From Rosa chinensis (lineage: Eukaryota > Streptophyta > Magnoliopsida > Rosales > Rosaceae): DNA of 64,000 nt. The notes under the pieces are model-generated. The model was not told where the DNA came from, made no database searches, and saw nothing but the letters and a program-made list of their open reading frames with translations. Made by a program: the position numbers and the translations under genes. Positions within the stretch are counted from its first letter, which is position 1, and every line of letters starts with the position of its first letter. Where the stretch lies: NCBI RefSeq assembly GCF_002994745.2, contig NC_037091.1, positions 5,635,501 through 5,699,500 of the forward strand, read 5' to 3'. Below are positions 22,656-35,323 of this stretch, in pieces.

Positions 22656-23175
22656 TCCTATCCAGAGCGGAGCTCCGCTTTGAAAATTAACCTGTGAAGT
22701 TCGAGTTTTCGGTCACTTTTCGGTCGCATATCCACATCTCGACTGTTCAGTTTTTAGGTACTAGTGTATAGATCATCTCTACAAATTTTCAGCCAAATTG
22801 ATGATCGTTAAGGTATCGAACTCGCTTAAACTAATGGACGGACTGAATCTGTCAACATGAACCGTACTAGCTTTAAGGCAATTATCAATGCCTTAACGAT
22901 AATCATTTTAGCTGAAAATTTGCAGAGACGATCTATACATATATATACAGATCCAATCCAGAGCGGAGCTCCGCTTTGAAATTAACGTGCGAAGTTCGAG
23001 TTTTCAGTCATTTTTCGGTCGCATATCCACATCTCGACCGTTCAGTTTTTAGGTACTAGTGTATAGATCGTCTCTGCAAATTTTCAGCTAAAATGATTAT
23101 CGTTAAGGTATCTAACCCGCTTAAACTAATGGACGGACTGAATCTGTCAACCTGAACTGTACTAGTTTTTGTACT
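22640..23175. repeat. two copies of a TA-tract-linked repeat with a GCGGAGCTCCGC palindrome
   Basis: Two copies start TACAGATCC(T/A)ATCCAGAGCGGAGC (22650 and 22946) and share the segment CATCTCGACTGTTCAG ... GTATAGATC ... TTAAACTAATGGACGGACTGAA. Between them (22888-22942) lies an inverted piece of the same unit. Each copy follows a (TA)n tract. Homologous DNA occurs at 35510-35690. No coding capacity; superfamily not determined. Confidence 0.75.
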
Positions 23176-24775
23176 CTAGACCCTAACAGAGCCCATGAGG
23201 ATGATGCACTTTTTAAGTTTTTATTAAAACATTCTACATTTAAATAACTAACATAATTATAGAGGGGCGAAATGTCCTAATTAAAAATTGAATTTTCATA
23301 TTACATAAATTGAATATTTAACATAACCTAGCGCTATGTTAGGTTTGAGCACAATTGGGTCCATTTACATTCGAAGCAATAATTACAGGGGGATTTGCGC
23401 CAATGTCACCACCCAAGGCCGGCAGGATCTGATCTCGCAGAACAAGCCCTCAATTGTGCCTTTGCCTAAAACTCAAGATAGTCAAGCAATGGGATTTAGA
23501 AACCTATGGGATTTAGAAACCTTACTCATAGGCTTTCCTGGGTTGACAATGTTGACCATCATGTCCATAATTCTTGACCTCATTTCACCAATGATGGCAA
23601 TTGACGGGATTTTTGGGTCATCCTAGGGCTACATACAAACATATCTCTACTAAGAAATGAAATTCTCTTTCTAATTTAACCTAAAAATTTCTAATTTAAC
23701 AGACTTTGTTTTGCTCAAATGCTTATTGGATGACCCAAAATATACCAAGGATGTTATCTGGCACTACAATGCATGTCTCCATATGGGATGAATAGTTTTT
23801 TTTTACCAATTAAACAAAAAAAGGGGGATAGAAGGGATTCAAACTCTGAACTTCAGTATATGGTCTTTTGACCGGTAGTACTACCAAGTTTATGAGACCA
23901 GATAAGTAGCACAATTCATACATTACTTCTTATGTATAGACAAGTAAATTTGGTTTTGGTGAGACAATGTCATGTTGCTAGATAGATGACTGAATACAAG
24001 GAAGATATAAGTGGAACTAGGCCAGACCTTGGCTCTCTGGGTAGATCAAAACGGTGTAAGCTGTGGATTTAAATATGAGAATGAATAAAAAGCAGGCGCT
24101 CACTTACGTACTCGTAAAAAAACATGTTTGTATAAAAGAAGTATATTGTCATAACTCATAAGGGCGGATCATTTAATAGTAAGTGCAACACTCCTAAATC
24201 ATATCTTGAAGGGGCACTTTGTTGTACTTCATTTGCATCTTCTCTGACAAAAGAGACTATATATAACATGATATTTAACTAGCTGTATGAAAATACAATG
24301 ATTCTGAGTGATAAGAAAGTCATTGAGAATGGATGGAGAGTTAGAAAATCTAGTACATTTTACGTTACATGGGATTCTGATATATATTGGATGTCGGCTA
24401 TGTTAAAAGGCTCCTAGAGAAGGCCCATACTGTCCATGCCACTATGACCGTATTGTCCCTCTTAGTTCTTTAAAGGCTTGCTATCCATATACGTGGGAGG
24501 ATACACATCAAAAGTTGGTCTTCTCTAACCTGATCTGATATTTTTGTATAGGCCTGCACTTAAGGGTCTGGGATGAGGACTAGCTCGGCCTGTTTTTTGA
24601 CGCATACGCTTTTTGGGATCCAATGGTCGGTCTAACCAGGTATTAGTCTGGCTCTAGGAGGTCTTCAGCTGAAAACGTTCAAGTATATTAAGGAGTGTTC
24701 TAAAAATCCCACTGGGCGGCTAACTAGGTTCCGCCTTAGCGCTAATTTAAGAAAAAGATGATGTTCATAATATAT
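23176..24775. other. no gene recognised
   Basis: A 96-codon frame at 23336-23626 matches nothing I know and contains a 17-bp tandem duplication (GGGATTTAGAAACCTTA region, 23490-23525). The rest is AT-rich intergenic-type DNA. Confidence 0.45.
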
Positions 24776-26396
24776 AACTCTGTTAACTTTTCAAGAGTAT
24801 TTTCGTCCCTTCACTTGAACCCTAATCATTTCCCCCTAAATCAATCTCCAGAACCTTAATTTCGTTGAAGACAGCTACGAGCAGTGGTGTGGGAGATGCC
24901 GAGGAGCTGGACGTACGGGGTTGTCCTGCAGCGCCTCCGCTATGACAGTGGCTTCTTGCCTCGTCGGACGGGCCATGGTGATGCACTGACTGGTTTTCTT
25001 TTCTTCTCAGGTGGTGGTGACTGGTGACGGCTGCTGCGGGGTTTATCTTTTGGTGGTCGGCGGTTGAGCGGTGGGTGGGAATGCAAGTTTGGTTTCTGCA
25101 GATGAGGGTGATAATTAATCGAATTGGATTGGTAGAGGGGATATTAATTGCTGGAATCTGGGCTACTGATGGGTGGACATGGTGGCTAATAAAGTAATAA
25201 TTTTGTAATTGGGTGGACCGGTTTTGGAATTTTTGCTTTGACAATTGGTGTTGATGAAGATTTTCCAGCTGAATGGTGGTTGTAATTGTTGGTTGTAAGA
25301 AGAAGAAGAGTGCCCGTTCACAACTCTCTCTCTGTCTCTCTCAATTTGATCTGGGTTCATCTGCAATTTCTATCCAATTTAATAACTGAGTTTTCTCTCT
25401 CTTTCAATTTTATCTGGGTTCATCTTCTTTTAGCAACTAATATCGATCATGATCATGATTTTCTCTCTTTTTTTTCATCTCTTCATCATTTCTCACCGCC
25501 CCTCTCTCTCTTTTATTTTTGATCTCTAAAGGTTTCACTTTTTCTGCCATTGACGATGGCTTTCCCCCATCTGTTCAATTCTTTTGTTCTTTAATTTATT
25601 TTTTAGTCCTAATAGGCTTCCTCCCAAATTTATGATGACATGATTAATTAGAATTTGAAAAATCACAGGCCGGGTGGAATTCTTTTCATGCTTCTGGTAT
25701 CAACATCTCCTTGTTTATGCCCAAAAGCTTGACGCTATCAAGAGCAGTAATCCAAAATTCCAATACTGCAATCGATGTCGAAGAACATTCTTCCTCCAAC
25801 CAAATCGATTTCCACCTTGCTGCAATGAATTTAGTTGATGAATATATACTCCTATCCCTATTCATAACAAATAACTATAGAGCTCAAAGATGAAGAAGAT
25901 ATGTGGGTGGGCTGCCGAAGAAGTGCAGATTCTTTTGGTCGAAGAAGAGAATTGAGAGAGACGTAATTAAGAAGCTAAAAGTAATAGTGTAATAGTAAAC
26001 GGATTCAAATTTGCTTACCATTTTTATTTTGTGGTAATATCACCACCCAATTAAAACTTGTCACGTCATGTAGAATTAATTTAATACTTAAAATTTATTT
26101 GTTTAATAAAACATCATGATTAACTATAATTATGTTTTATAACACATGACAGTTTTGTATTGAGTGGTGGTATCACCACCAAAGTATTGATGGTGAGCAA
26201 ATTTGAATCTATAGTAAACGAGCTTGTAGAGTTTTTTTTTTGCTGATGTGTTAATATGATAGCCGTTAGATATTAAATCAATGGTCTAGAATTAAAGTCA
26301 AGGAGAAACAAAGAGATTTATTTCCGAAGGAGAGGATCCGGATTCATTGGGTTCAAGTGAAGGGACGAAAATACCTTTGAAAAGTTAACGGGGTTA
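24776..26396. mobile_element. terminal-inverted-repeat DNA element, 1.6 kb
   Basis: Inverted arms of about 42 bp: TGTTAACTTTTCAAGAGTATT...CTTCACTTGAACCC at 24781-24822 and its complement at 26348-26390, with about 4 mismatches. No clear target duplication was found, so the exact ends and superfamily are open; the arm length suggests Mutator-like. The interior has a GC-richer segment with a 140-codon minus-strand frame (24822-25244) that I cannot identify. Confidence 0.65.
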
Positions 26397-27417
26397 ATGT
26401 TTTTACTGTTGCTAGGTACAGAAATTGGGTCGGGCTTAAATTGTCAGATACCATTTTGATTTTTTTTGAAATATAAGTACTAAAATTAATAGTCTGGAAA
26501 AGTTCAGACACTGTTTGGACGATTTTCCCTACTTAAATACTAACTTTGGATTTGTAAGTAGTCATTATATACTTAACTTTTTCTTCCCCATATTTTTAAT
26601 CGATCATTGCTTAGTTTTTTTTTTTTTTTTAATTAGACACTTATTGTATGTTATTCTATGTTTTGACTGTATGTTATTGTATTTTCAATCAATAGGAAAT
26701 CAACTACACCTTACCATAACAAAGACACAACTGAAGCAGCTGTTGCTTCAAGAAGATATGGTTGAATTCAACCCTTCCTTGATGAATCAGGTTAATAACC
26801 TCTTGATCTCTCATCTACTTAATGGTACCTTTCTTGCTCTCAATGCAAGAGTTCATAACTGCATTTTGATATTTCTAGAAAAATGAATTTGGTAAATTAA
26901 ATCAAACAAGTCGGCAGAGAAAGCAATGATTCTGTCACAACTTACTGGGTACTTATTTTCTGGCAATGCATTGCAACCATAGCTGCTGTGCAATTGACAA
27001 TCTCATTACCAAAGAAGTTGCAATCTTCTTCCAAGAAAATTAGCAAGTATAAGACTAGATCAAAAGAGTATAATTTTCTCAGATATGACCTTGTTTAAAT
27101 TCAATCATGAACCAGAAGAAAGAAGCAAGACTTAAGCTGATGAAGATGGCCTTGCACATGATTCCTGGCATGGTCCCATGTAAACATATATTTAAGTTTA
27201 CAAGGATTCTGCTGTATCTGTCTGCGAGAGATCCTATAATTTAGTCACTATGAACCAGGAATCATGAATTACCCGATAAACCCGATATGTATACGATATA
27301 CCGAAGATATCAATCAGCAAACACGTATAACAAAGAGAGAAGGAAAAAAAAAAAAAAAGTTCAGTTCTAATAATCTCATAAGATATTTCCAGAAAACCGA
27401 TGAAATTCAGTCTAGCC
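26397..27417. other. unclassified DNA with one exon-like segment
   Basis: 26695-26789 is bounded by an acceptor-like CAATAG and a donor-like CAG|GTTAAT and is open (NQLHLTITKTQLKQLLLQ...). Its protein is not one I recognise. The remainder shows nothing. Confidence 0.3.
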
Positions 27418-27422
27418 CTACT
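27418..27422. repeat. target-site duplication CTACT of the copia element
   Basis: CTACT is repeated exactly at 32159-32163. Confidence 0.92.
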
Positions 27423-27711
27423 TGTTGAGATATGTTTGAAGTAGTTAGAAGTTCTTGTTAGTCAAGGTTTGTTTTGTTCAGTCAAATAAACTTCTATGTT
27501 TTAGGAGAGTTAGAGAGTCAGTCAAGGTTGTTGGGTTTGTTTCTGGTTAGACCGAGTCCTTAGCTGGTTCACCACAATCTCAGGGTTGTTGAGACGTGGT
27601 TTTGCACTTTTGAATTCCCTGTATTTCCAGTGGCTATTTAAAGCCAGTTCATTGACGTTAATAAGATGTGAGATCACTCAGCTGAACTTGTAAGCCTGCG
27701 GTTTTCTAACA
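27423..27711 (+). repeat. copia 5' LTR
   Basis: Begins TGTTGAGATATG and ends CTAACA. CTATTTAAAG near 27643 is the likely TATA box of the element transcript. Confidence 0.92.
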
Positions 27712-27714
27712 TTG

Positions 27715-27728
27715 TGGTATCAGAGCCC
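27715..27728 (+). promoter_or_regulatory. copia primer-binding site (initiator tRNA-Met)
   Basis: TGGTATCAGAGCCC lies three bases after the LTR and is complementary to the 3' end of initiator tRNA-Met. Confidence 0.9.
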
Positions 27729-27836
27729 GAAAGGGGCCTGAGTGTGAGAGAGATTATTGTGTGTGTGTGTGTGTGAGAAGAAGAGTGTGAAAGTGAAAAC
27801 AGAGAGAGTGTGTGTGAAGAAGACAACTCCGAGAAG

Positions 27837-30800
27837 ATGGCCAATGATGGACAGAATTTGCTAAGCATTTCCAAGTTTGACGGTGCCTATGATTACTGGA
27901 GTATGCTCATGGAGAACCTCCTCAGATCAAAAGAGTATCGGAGCATCATAGATCCGGGATACACAGAGCCTTCCTCCATAGCCGTGTTGACAGCCAGCCA
28001 GACCAAAACTCTAGAAGAACAGCGATTGAAAGACTTGAAGGCTAAGAACTATCTTCTACAGCCCATCAACAAGTCCATTCTGAAGACCATTACTCAGAAA
28101 GAAACTGCCAAGCAACTGTGGGACTCGATGAAGATCAAATATCAAGGTAATGAAAGGGTTCAAAGGGCTCAACTCCAAATTCTTCGCAGAGATTTTGAAT
28201 TATTGGAGATGAAGCTAGGAGAATCAGTAACTGACTACTTTGGCAGAGTGATGGTTGTAGCTAATGATATGAGAAACTGTGGAGAAGACATGCCAGATGT
28301 AAAGATTGTTGAGAAGATTTTGTGTACACTCACAGAAAGATTCAACTACATCGTGTGCTCAATCGAAGAGTCAAAGGATATTGATCGTCTCACCATTGAT
28401 CAATTGCAAAGTTCCTTGCTTGTACATGAGCAAAAATTCAGAAAGGCTGGAGGAGATGAGCAAGCATTGAAGGTGTCATATGAAGACAGAACAGGAGGAC
28501 GGGGGAGAGCACGAGGAGGCTTTAGAGGCAGTGCAGTTATGAGAGGCAGATACAGAGGTAGAGGTCTTATTAGAGCAACCATTGAGTGTTTTAAGTGCCA
28601 TCAGTTGGGGCACTTTCAGTATGAGTGTCCAAAGTGGGAAAAGGCTGCCAATTATGCCGAGATAGATGAGGAGGAAGAACTATTTCTAATGGCTTTTGTG
28701 GAAGAGAACAAATCAAGTAGAGAAGGGGTGTGGTTCCTTGATTCAGGCTGCAACAATCATATGACAGGGAACAAACAATGGTTCACTGAATTCGATGAAG
28801 ATTACAGGCACTCTGTGAAGCTTGGAAACAACATGAGAATGGCTGTGATGGGCAAGGGCTGTGTCAAGCTACAAGTTGGAGATGTCAAGCAGGTAGTGTC
28901 TGACGTCTATTATATTCCTAAATCGAAAAATAATATGCTCAGCACAGGTCAATTGCAAGAGAAAGGCCTAGCTATTCTAATTCAAGATGGAGTTTGCAAA
29001 GTCTATCACAAGACAAGGAGTCTTATCATGCAGACAGAGATGATAATAAATCGTATGTTTGTGGTGCTTGCACATGTGGCTGCCCAAAAATCAAATTGTC
29101 TCAACACTACCACAGAGGACATCACTGAGCTATGGCATCAAAGGTACGGCCACTTGAGTCATAAGAATCTCTGTACCTTGCAACACAAGAATTTAGTGAA
29201 GGGACTGCCTCAACTTAAACCTACAAACAAAGTATGTACAAGCTGCATGGTTGGAAAACAACACAGAGATGCCATACCTAAGAAAAGCAAATGGAGAGCT
29301 TCGAAGAGGCTTCAGCTTATACACGCTGATTTGTGTGGTCCCATAACTCTAGCTTCAAACAGTAGAAAGAGGTACATGTTAAGCTTTATTGATGACTATA
29401 GTAGGAGGATATGGGTGTATTTTCTTGTTGGAAAGAATGAGGCCTTTGCGATGTTTAAAGTGTTTAAAAACTTTGTTGAAAAGGAGATAGGATTGTATAT
29501 TTGTTGCTTGAGAATAGATAGAGGTGGTGAGTTCACCTCAAAAGATTTCAACGAGTTTTGTACTACTCATGGCATCAAAAAACAACTTACAGCAGCATAC
29601 ACACCCCAGCAAAATGGAGTAGCAGAGCGTAAGAATCGTACTATAATGAATATGGTATGATGCTTACTTACAGAGAAGAATATACCAAAGTCTTTTTGGC
29701 CGGAAGCTGTGAGATGGACAGTCCATGTTCTTAACAGAAGTCCTACAGTTGATGTGAAGAACAAGACACCGGAAGAGAGCTGGAGTGGTGTGAAGCCCAA
29801 TGTTGATTATTTCAGAGTGTTCGGATGCATTGGCCATGTGCATGTCTCGAATGTCAAGAGAACAAAACTTGAAGACAAAAGTTTCAAAGCCATTTTGCTA
29901 GGTGTCAGTGAAGAGTCCAAGGCTTATAGGCTCTTTGATCCTATTGCAAAGAAGGTAGTGACCAGTAGAGATGTCGTGTTTGATGAAGGCAGTTGTTGGG
30001 ATTGGAGTGAAAAAGAAACTGATCTGGAAGTGCTTACTTGGGGCGAGAATGAAGAGCAAGAAAGTGCAGCAGAAGATGAAGGTGATAGTGAAGCAGATGA
30101 AGAGCAAAATGAAGCTGAAGCCAATAGTAGTGAAGTAAGTTCTAATAGCAGCAATACTCATGAAAGTTCACTAGAAGAAGCAGCTGAAGAAAGAAGAGTT
30201 ACAAGGCTTCCAACATTGATGAGAGACTATGAAAGCGGGGAAGGTTTGTCTGAAGAAGAAGATTTACAGAACTTTGCAATGTTTGTTTCTAATGAGGATC
30301 CTACAAATTATGAAGAGGCTGCTCTGAGTCTTAAATGGAGAAAAGAAATGGATGTGGAAATTACAGCCATAGTGAAAAACAAAACGTGTGAGCTAGTGAA
30401 CTTACCTATGGGAGCAAAGAAGATTGGTGTGAAATGGGTATATAAAACAAAGCTTGATGAGAATGGGAAGTTTGAAAAGTGTAAAGCACGGTTGGTGGCA
30501 AAGGGCTATGCACAAGAGCACGGGATAAATTTCAGTGAGGTGTTTGCTCTAGTGGCTCGTTGGGACACAATCAGAATGGTCCTAGCATTGGCGGCTCGAA
30601 GAGGATGGATCGTGTTTCAGCTTGATGTTAAAAGCGCCTTCTTGCATGGTGAGTTAAGTGAAGATGTTTATGTGGATCAGCCTCTTGGTTACATAAAAGA
30701 AGGTAAGGAAGACAAAGTTTATAAGCTCAAAAAAGCACTTTATGGCTTACGACAGGCACCAAGGGCATGGTATAGCAAGATTGAAGGATACTTTGCTGAG

Positions 30801-31835
30801 TCAGGTTTTGAGAAATGCAGCTATGAGCACACACTATTTGTGAAAGTTGAAAAAGGTAAAATTTTGATCGTAAGTCTTTATGTTGACGATCTTATTTTTA
30901 CTGGAAATGATTGTGTTATGATTGAGAATTTTAAGAAGTCAGTGATGCATAAGTTTGAAATGACGGATTTGGGAGAAATGAAATACTTTCTGGGAGTTGA
31001 AGTTAAGCAAGGAGCAGGAGGGATACATTTGTGTCAGAGTAAATATGCTAAGGAAGTGCTCGACAGATTCGGAATGACAGAGAGTAATCCCGTGAGGAAT
31101 CCAATTGTGCCTGGTTCAAAATTGACAAAAGAAGGAGGTGGAGCTGAGGTAGATGGAACTCGGTATAAGCAACTTGTTGGCAGCCTTATGTATCTGACTA
31201 CTACTAGACCAGATCTTATGTATGTAGTTTGTCTCATCAGTCGATTTATGGCTCATCCAATAGAAGCACATTGGGCAGCAGCTAAAAGGGTTCTACGTTA
31301 TCTCAGAGGAATTGTTGATATGGGAGTATACTATAAAAGAGAAGTGCTTGATGATTTGGTGGGATATTGTGATAGTGATTATGCTGGCAATGTTGATGAT
31401 TCTCGAAGTACAACTAGTTTCGTGTTCATGTTGAATGCTGGGGTAGTATCTTGGTCTTCACAAAAACAGCCTATTGTAACATTGTCGACTACGGAAGCGG
31501 AGTATGTTGCTGCTGCAGCTTGCGCTTGTCAGTGTGTATGGATGCAGAGAGTTCTTAATAATCTTGGCTATGATCATTGTAAGTGTGTTACTTTATTTTA
31601 TGACAATACTTCTACAATTAAATTAGCCAAGAATCCTGTGTTTCATGGTAGGAGCAAACACATCAATGTGAGATTTCATTTCATTCGAGATCTTACAAAG
31701 GATGGTGTTGTGAAACTTGAATTTTGTGGGAGTAGTGAGCAGCTCGTGCACATATTCACAAAACCTCTTAAGCTAGAAGCATTTGAAAGGCTTCGGAAAA
31801 TGCTTGGAGTCATGGCCAAAAAGGAAGTAAACTGA
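27837..31835 (+). pseudogene. Ty1/copia gag-pol polyprotein with one in-frame stop
   Basis: 1332 codons from the ATG at 27837. In order: a UBN2-type gag (KFDGAYDYWSMLM near the start); a basic Arg/Gly-rich stretch; a zinc knuckle C-x2-C-x4-H-x4-C (CFKCHQLGHFQYEC, about residue 250); protease DSG (residue 302); pre-integrase HQRYGHLSHKN (about 433); integrase core; RT with YVDDL (about 1015); and RNase H with CDSDYAG and TTEAEYVAAA. Codon 608 (29658-29660) is TGA inside integrase, where copia proteins usually carry Arg; a CGA-to-TGA change by cytosine deamination is the simplest cause. The frame is otherwise open on both sides. The protein would be truncated before RT. Confidence 0.93.
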
Positions 31836-31869
31836 ACTGCTCTCAGCAGTTTCAGTTTAGGGGAAGGAT

Positions 31870-32158
31870 TGTTGAGATATGTTTGAAGTAGTTAGAAGTT
31901 CTTGTTAGTCAAGGTTTGTTTTGTTCAGTCAAATAAACTCCTATGTTTTAGGAGAGTTAGAGAGTCAGTCAAGGTTGTTGGGTTTGTTTTTGGTTAGACC
32001 GAGTCCTTAGCTGGTTCACCACAATCTTAGGGTTGTTGAGACGTGGTTTTACACTTTTGAATTCCCTGTATTTCCAGTGGCTATTTAAAGCTAGTTCATT
32101 GACGTTAATAAGATCTGAGATCACTCAGCTGAACTTGTAAGCCTGTGGTTTTCAAACA
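31870..32158 (+). repeat. copia 3' LTR
   Basis: 289 bp, about 97% identical to the 5' LTR by eye; begins TGTTGAGATATG and ends CAAACA. Confidence 0.92.
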
Positions 32159-32163
32159 CTACT

Positions 32164-33112
32164 CAATCACTTATTCGATCACCCTTCCACTGAATCGAGC
32201 TAATTAACAAATGGATTCAAATTAAGAAAAAGCAATACAATGACAGACATACCATTCCATCGCATCCTGCTGCCCACGCAGAATCAGTTCATCCATAGAT
32301 TCAATAAAAGATCCTCTCTGATTGTGTTCTGTATCTCTGCAACATTTGTTTGTGTCTTCTGCGCAGTTCTGTCACAAAACATCTGATACTTCGAGTCGGC
32401 CAAAAGACAAAAGTTGGGCTGTTCACCACTTCACCCTTTGGGTGGCTGTCTTGTCGATCGGTTACTCTTTCTCTTGCTATGGTGTTTATGGTTTCTTTGG
32501 TGGTGGAAGATGGTATGGGTATCCGTGGAGACGATTTGAAATTGGATGTCTCTTATTGTGTATCTGGAATCAGGATATTCAGGTGTTTGCCATCGAGTTC
32601 GCAATCAACATCTCCCAAGCCCTATGAATCTGGTTTTATGGTTTCTTAATTGTTGCGCGGCTTCTATGAGCGTGGCTGCTGCGGTGGTGTGTTTCCTCTT
32701 GGCTGGGTCGTTGCTTGGGTGGTTTAGGCTCACCTCTTTTGGGCCTTCGTCTTTGTTTACAGAATAATAAGGACCAAGTTAATATTACTAACCATAGTAG
32801 ATCTTTATCAAGTGGGAAACTTAAATATTTCACACTCTAATGTGATTTTTTTCATCATTTTCCTTTTAATTTATATTAAAAGATTAGTAATTTAACAACT
32901 ATAAGCAAAAAAGAAGAGATTGATTTTTTTTTTTGTGTGTCTTAAATTTTTACTTTCAGTGTTCACAAAGGGTATTACAAAGATTTTGATGAAATCAACA
33001 TTAATAGTTTCGTGAATTGAATAACGAATTAAAGATGAGGAGGCAAAAAAAATTACAAAAAAATAGTTATAAATTCAAATTTGGGTGGAGAAGATGAAGA
33101 TTAATGTTTTCC
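32164..33112. other. no confirmed gene; possible LINE remnant
   Basis: Open frames at 32322-32767 overlap in three registers and match no domain I know. The late part (GTGTTTCCTCTTGGCTGGG ... TTTGGGCCTTCGTC) resembles the style of plant LINE 3' regions, but this is weak. Confidence 0.3.
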
Positions 33113-33214
33113 TTGTATTTAATTAATTGGTTATGTATATAGTTTTCCTTATAGTTACACTAAAATCTAAATCTATAAGGAAAACTATATACATAACCAA
33201 TTAATTAAATACAA
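33113..33214. repeat. perfect palindrome, two 42-bp arms, 18-bp loop
   Basis: 33113-33154 and 33173-33214 are exact reverse complements (TTGTATTTAATTAATTGG at the outer end, CCTTATAG at the inner end). A transcript would fold into a long perfect hairpin, as MITEs and young small-RNA loci do. No target duplication was identified. Confidence 0.9.
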
Positions 33215-34059
33215 AGACTACTTAATTTCTCTCGTGTTGGAAAGCTTCGGAATCCTACCAAGGACTTGACAAAAAGAGAAAAGTCTCTGGCGTTTCTGGC
33301 GCATGGTGAAGGTGTCGGTGCACGGAATCGAAATCGAAATCGATTTCGCTAAAAGATAAGGATTTTTAATTTTTTAATTTAAAGGGGATAAAGAATGGAA
33401 TAAAAATATTATATTTTCTATGAACAATCCACACATGTGGCAAACTGAGCAGTGAGTGTGTTTCTGACTCAAGGTGACTTTAAGCCTAACATTCTTCTTT
33501 AACTTTTTATAATAACGTTTCACTAAATACACAACCAAAATTTCTCAAATTAACCTCACATCTTATACACGTGTCAGAAACATTAATCACTGAATTAATA
33601 GAAAACAAGAATATTTCTTACATTGTATCGGAACCCGGCCAGGTTCAAGGAAAGCTTTCTCAATCCTCTCTATTCTAATGAATCTCATGCCAATAGACTA
33701 GTAGCTAAATGCTAAAGTAGCTAAACAGTGTTGAAATATCTGTCGATATACCGATATATCCCATAACACATATATATTTTTAATGATCCATATATCATAT
33801 AGGAAAATATCTTATCTTTCCATATTTCGGTAAAATTTCTCCAACATTGTCAAATATTCCCGATATGTTAAATATTTGGGATATATCCTGACAAAATAAA
33901 GAAATATCTGTAAAATCTGACAAAAGAAAAAAAAAAGTGACTCATTTATTCACAAATAAAAATATATGATGAAGGTTTTGTGGGGGTGTAAAATTTTAAG
34001 AATAGTTTCTAGTCAGGAAATGGCCTATTAGAGAGGTAGCCCAACCTATTTGGGAAAAA
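33215..34059. other. no gene recognised
   Basis: AT-rich DNA, including a stretch with many ATATCTG/CGATAT variants (33740-33930). Nothing coding seen. Confidence 0.45.
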
Positions 34060-34293
34060 TACCTCAAGGTGAAATCTCTAAGGCAGATTTAGGTGAGGTG
34101 AAATCCTTTCAAGAGAAATCTAGGCGAGGAGAAATCCTCTCAGGGTGAATCTGGGTGAGAAATCCATTCAAGAGAAATCCTTGTGAGGAAAAATTCCCTC
34201 ACGACGAATCTGGGTAAGCAGTAATCCTCTAAAGGGAAATGATCTAGGTAAGGAGAAGATCTCCTTAAAGCGAATCTAGATAAGGAGAAATCA
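34060..34293 (+). repeat. tandem array, unit about 34 bp, hairpin-forming (GAGGAGAAATCCTC)
   Basis: Six to seven units vary around AAATCTAGGTGAGGAGAAATCC. Many form GAGGA-GAAA-TCCTC or AAGGAGA-AGA-TCTCCTT type hairpins. Reverse-orientation relatives occur at 46905-47015 and 51845-51990. Confidence 0.7.
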
Positions 34294-34484
34294 TGATGCT
34301 CAAGGAAAGCAAAGATTAAAATGTCGATTGATAGAGTTATATTAGAACTTTAAAAAAATGAGATATCAAAAATCTCGGGGATAGGTTTTAGATTTTCTGG
34401 AAAGAAAATTTTATTGAAAGATTCAATTTGTTGATTTACATTATAAATAGATATAAGTGTAGGGATTGAGAACTTAAACCATCT

Positions 34485-35323
34485 CTTTCTCTCCTATCCC
34501 TGTGCTACAGAAATTTGGAGGAAAGCTGAGTTCTCTTCTCAGGGTTTCTCATCCTTTGAAGATTGGTTTGGTACCTGGTTTATAGTTGGTTATTGCAAAC
34601 AAACTACTAACAATCTTATCTTGATTTGTTGGAAGCTTTGGGAGGCTAGAAGTAGCCTCATTTTTAGACAGAAAATAACACCTCCGTCTTCTGTTGTTTG
34701 CTCTTCTGCAATCATAGTTGAAGAATATAGATTAACCAACCATTCAAGGACCTTGACAACCTCCCCACTTCTAGGTACTGTGCAGTCGGTGATCAAGTGG
34801 AAATTAACCTCCTCCATCTGGTTATTGCAAGCTCAATTTTGATGGATTTGTTTATGGGAAAAAGAGTGTTGCATCGGGCTTTGTTCTTCGTGGTGAAATT
34901 GGCACTCCTATAGTTGTTGGTTCCAGAAACATTGGTATAGCTTCGGTGCTAGTTGCAGAGGGAAACGCTCTTAGAGATGGTCTCTATCATGCTTTGATCC
35001 ACGATTGCAAAAAAGTGTTGGTGGAAGGAGACTCTAAACTTATGAATGATGTCGTCAATAGCAAATGTACCGTTCCGTGGTGACTTCGTACTCTTGCCAA
35101 AGATGTGGCTAGCTTTGCTAGTAATTTTGTCCACATCATCTTCTCTTATGTTCCTCGGGAAGCTAACTTCGTTGCCGACGCCATTGCGAGTCACGGTCAT
35201 CATCTGAAGACCCCTGCTACTTGAAAAGGAAAATTACCCCTTTCCGCGCTGTCAGCATTTAATTTGGATGTTTTAGTTGTGGTTGTCCTAGGGGTTTTAT
35301 GTTGTAATTTTCCTTTGTCTTCT

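Larger units (their letters stand above)
27423..32158 (+). mobile_element. complete Ty1/copia retrotransposon, 4.7 kb
   Basis: Two 289-bp LTRs (27423-27711 and 31870-32158) differ at about eight positions, giving a fairly young insertion. A perfect CTACT duplication flanks it. An initiator tRNA-Met primer site (TGGTATCAGAGCCC) follows the 5' LTR and a polypurine tract (TTTAGGGGAAGG) precedes the 3' LTR. One polyprotein frame (gag-protease-integrase-RT-RNase H, the copia order) fills the interior and is broken by a single stop codon. Confidence 0.95.

Noticed and set aside
24822..25244. 140-codon minus-strand frame as a gene
   Set aside because: No domain or splice context; His/Ser-rich composition within a DNA element.
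28400..28582. Minus-strand frames across the copia and LINE coding regions
   Set aside because: Shadows of the real plus-strand frames.
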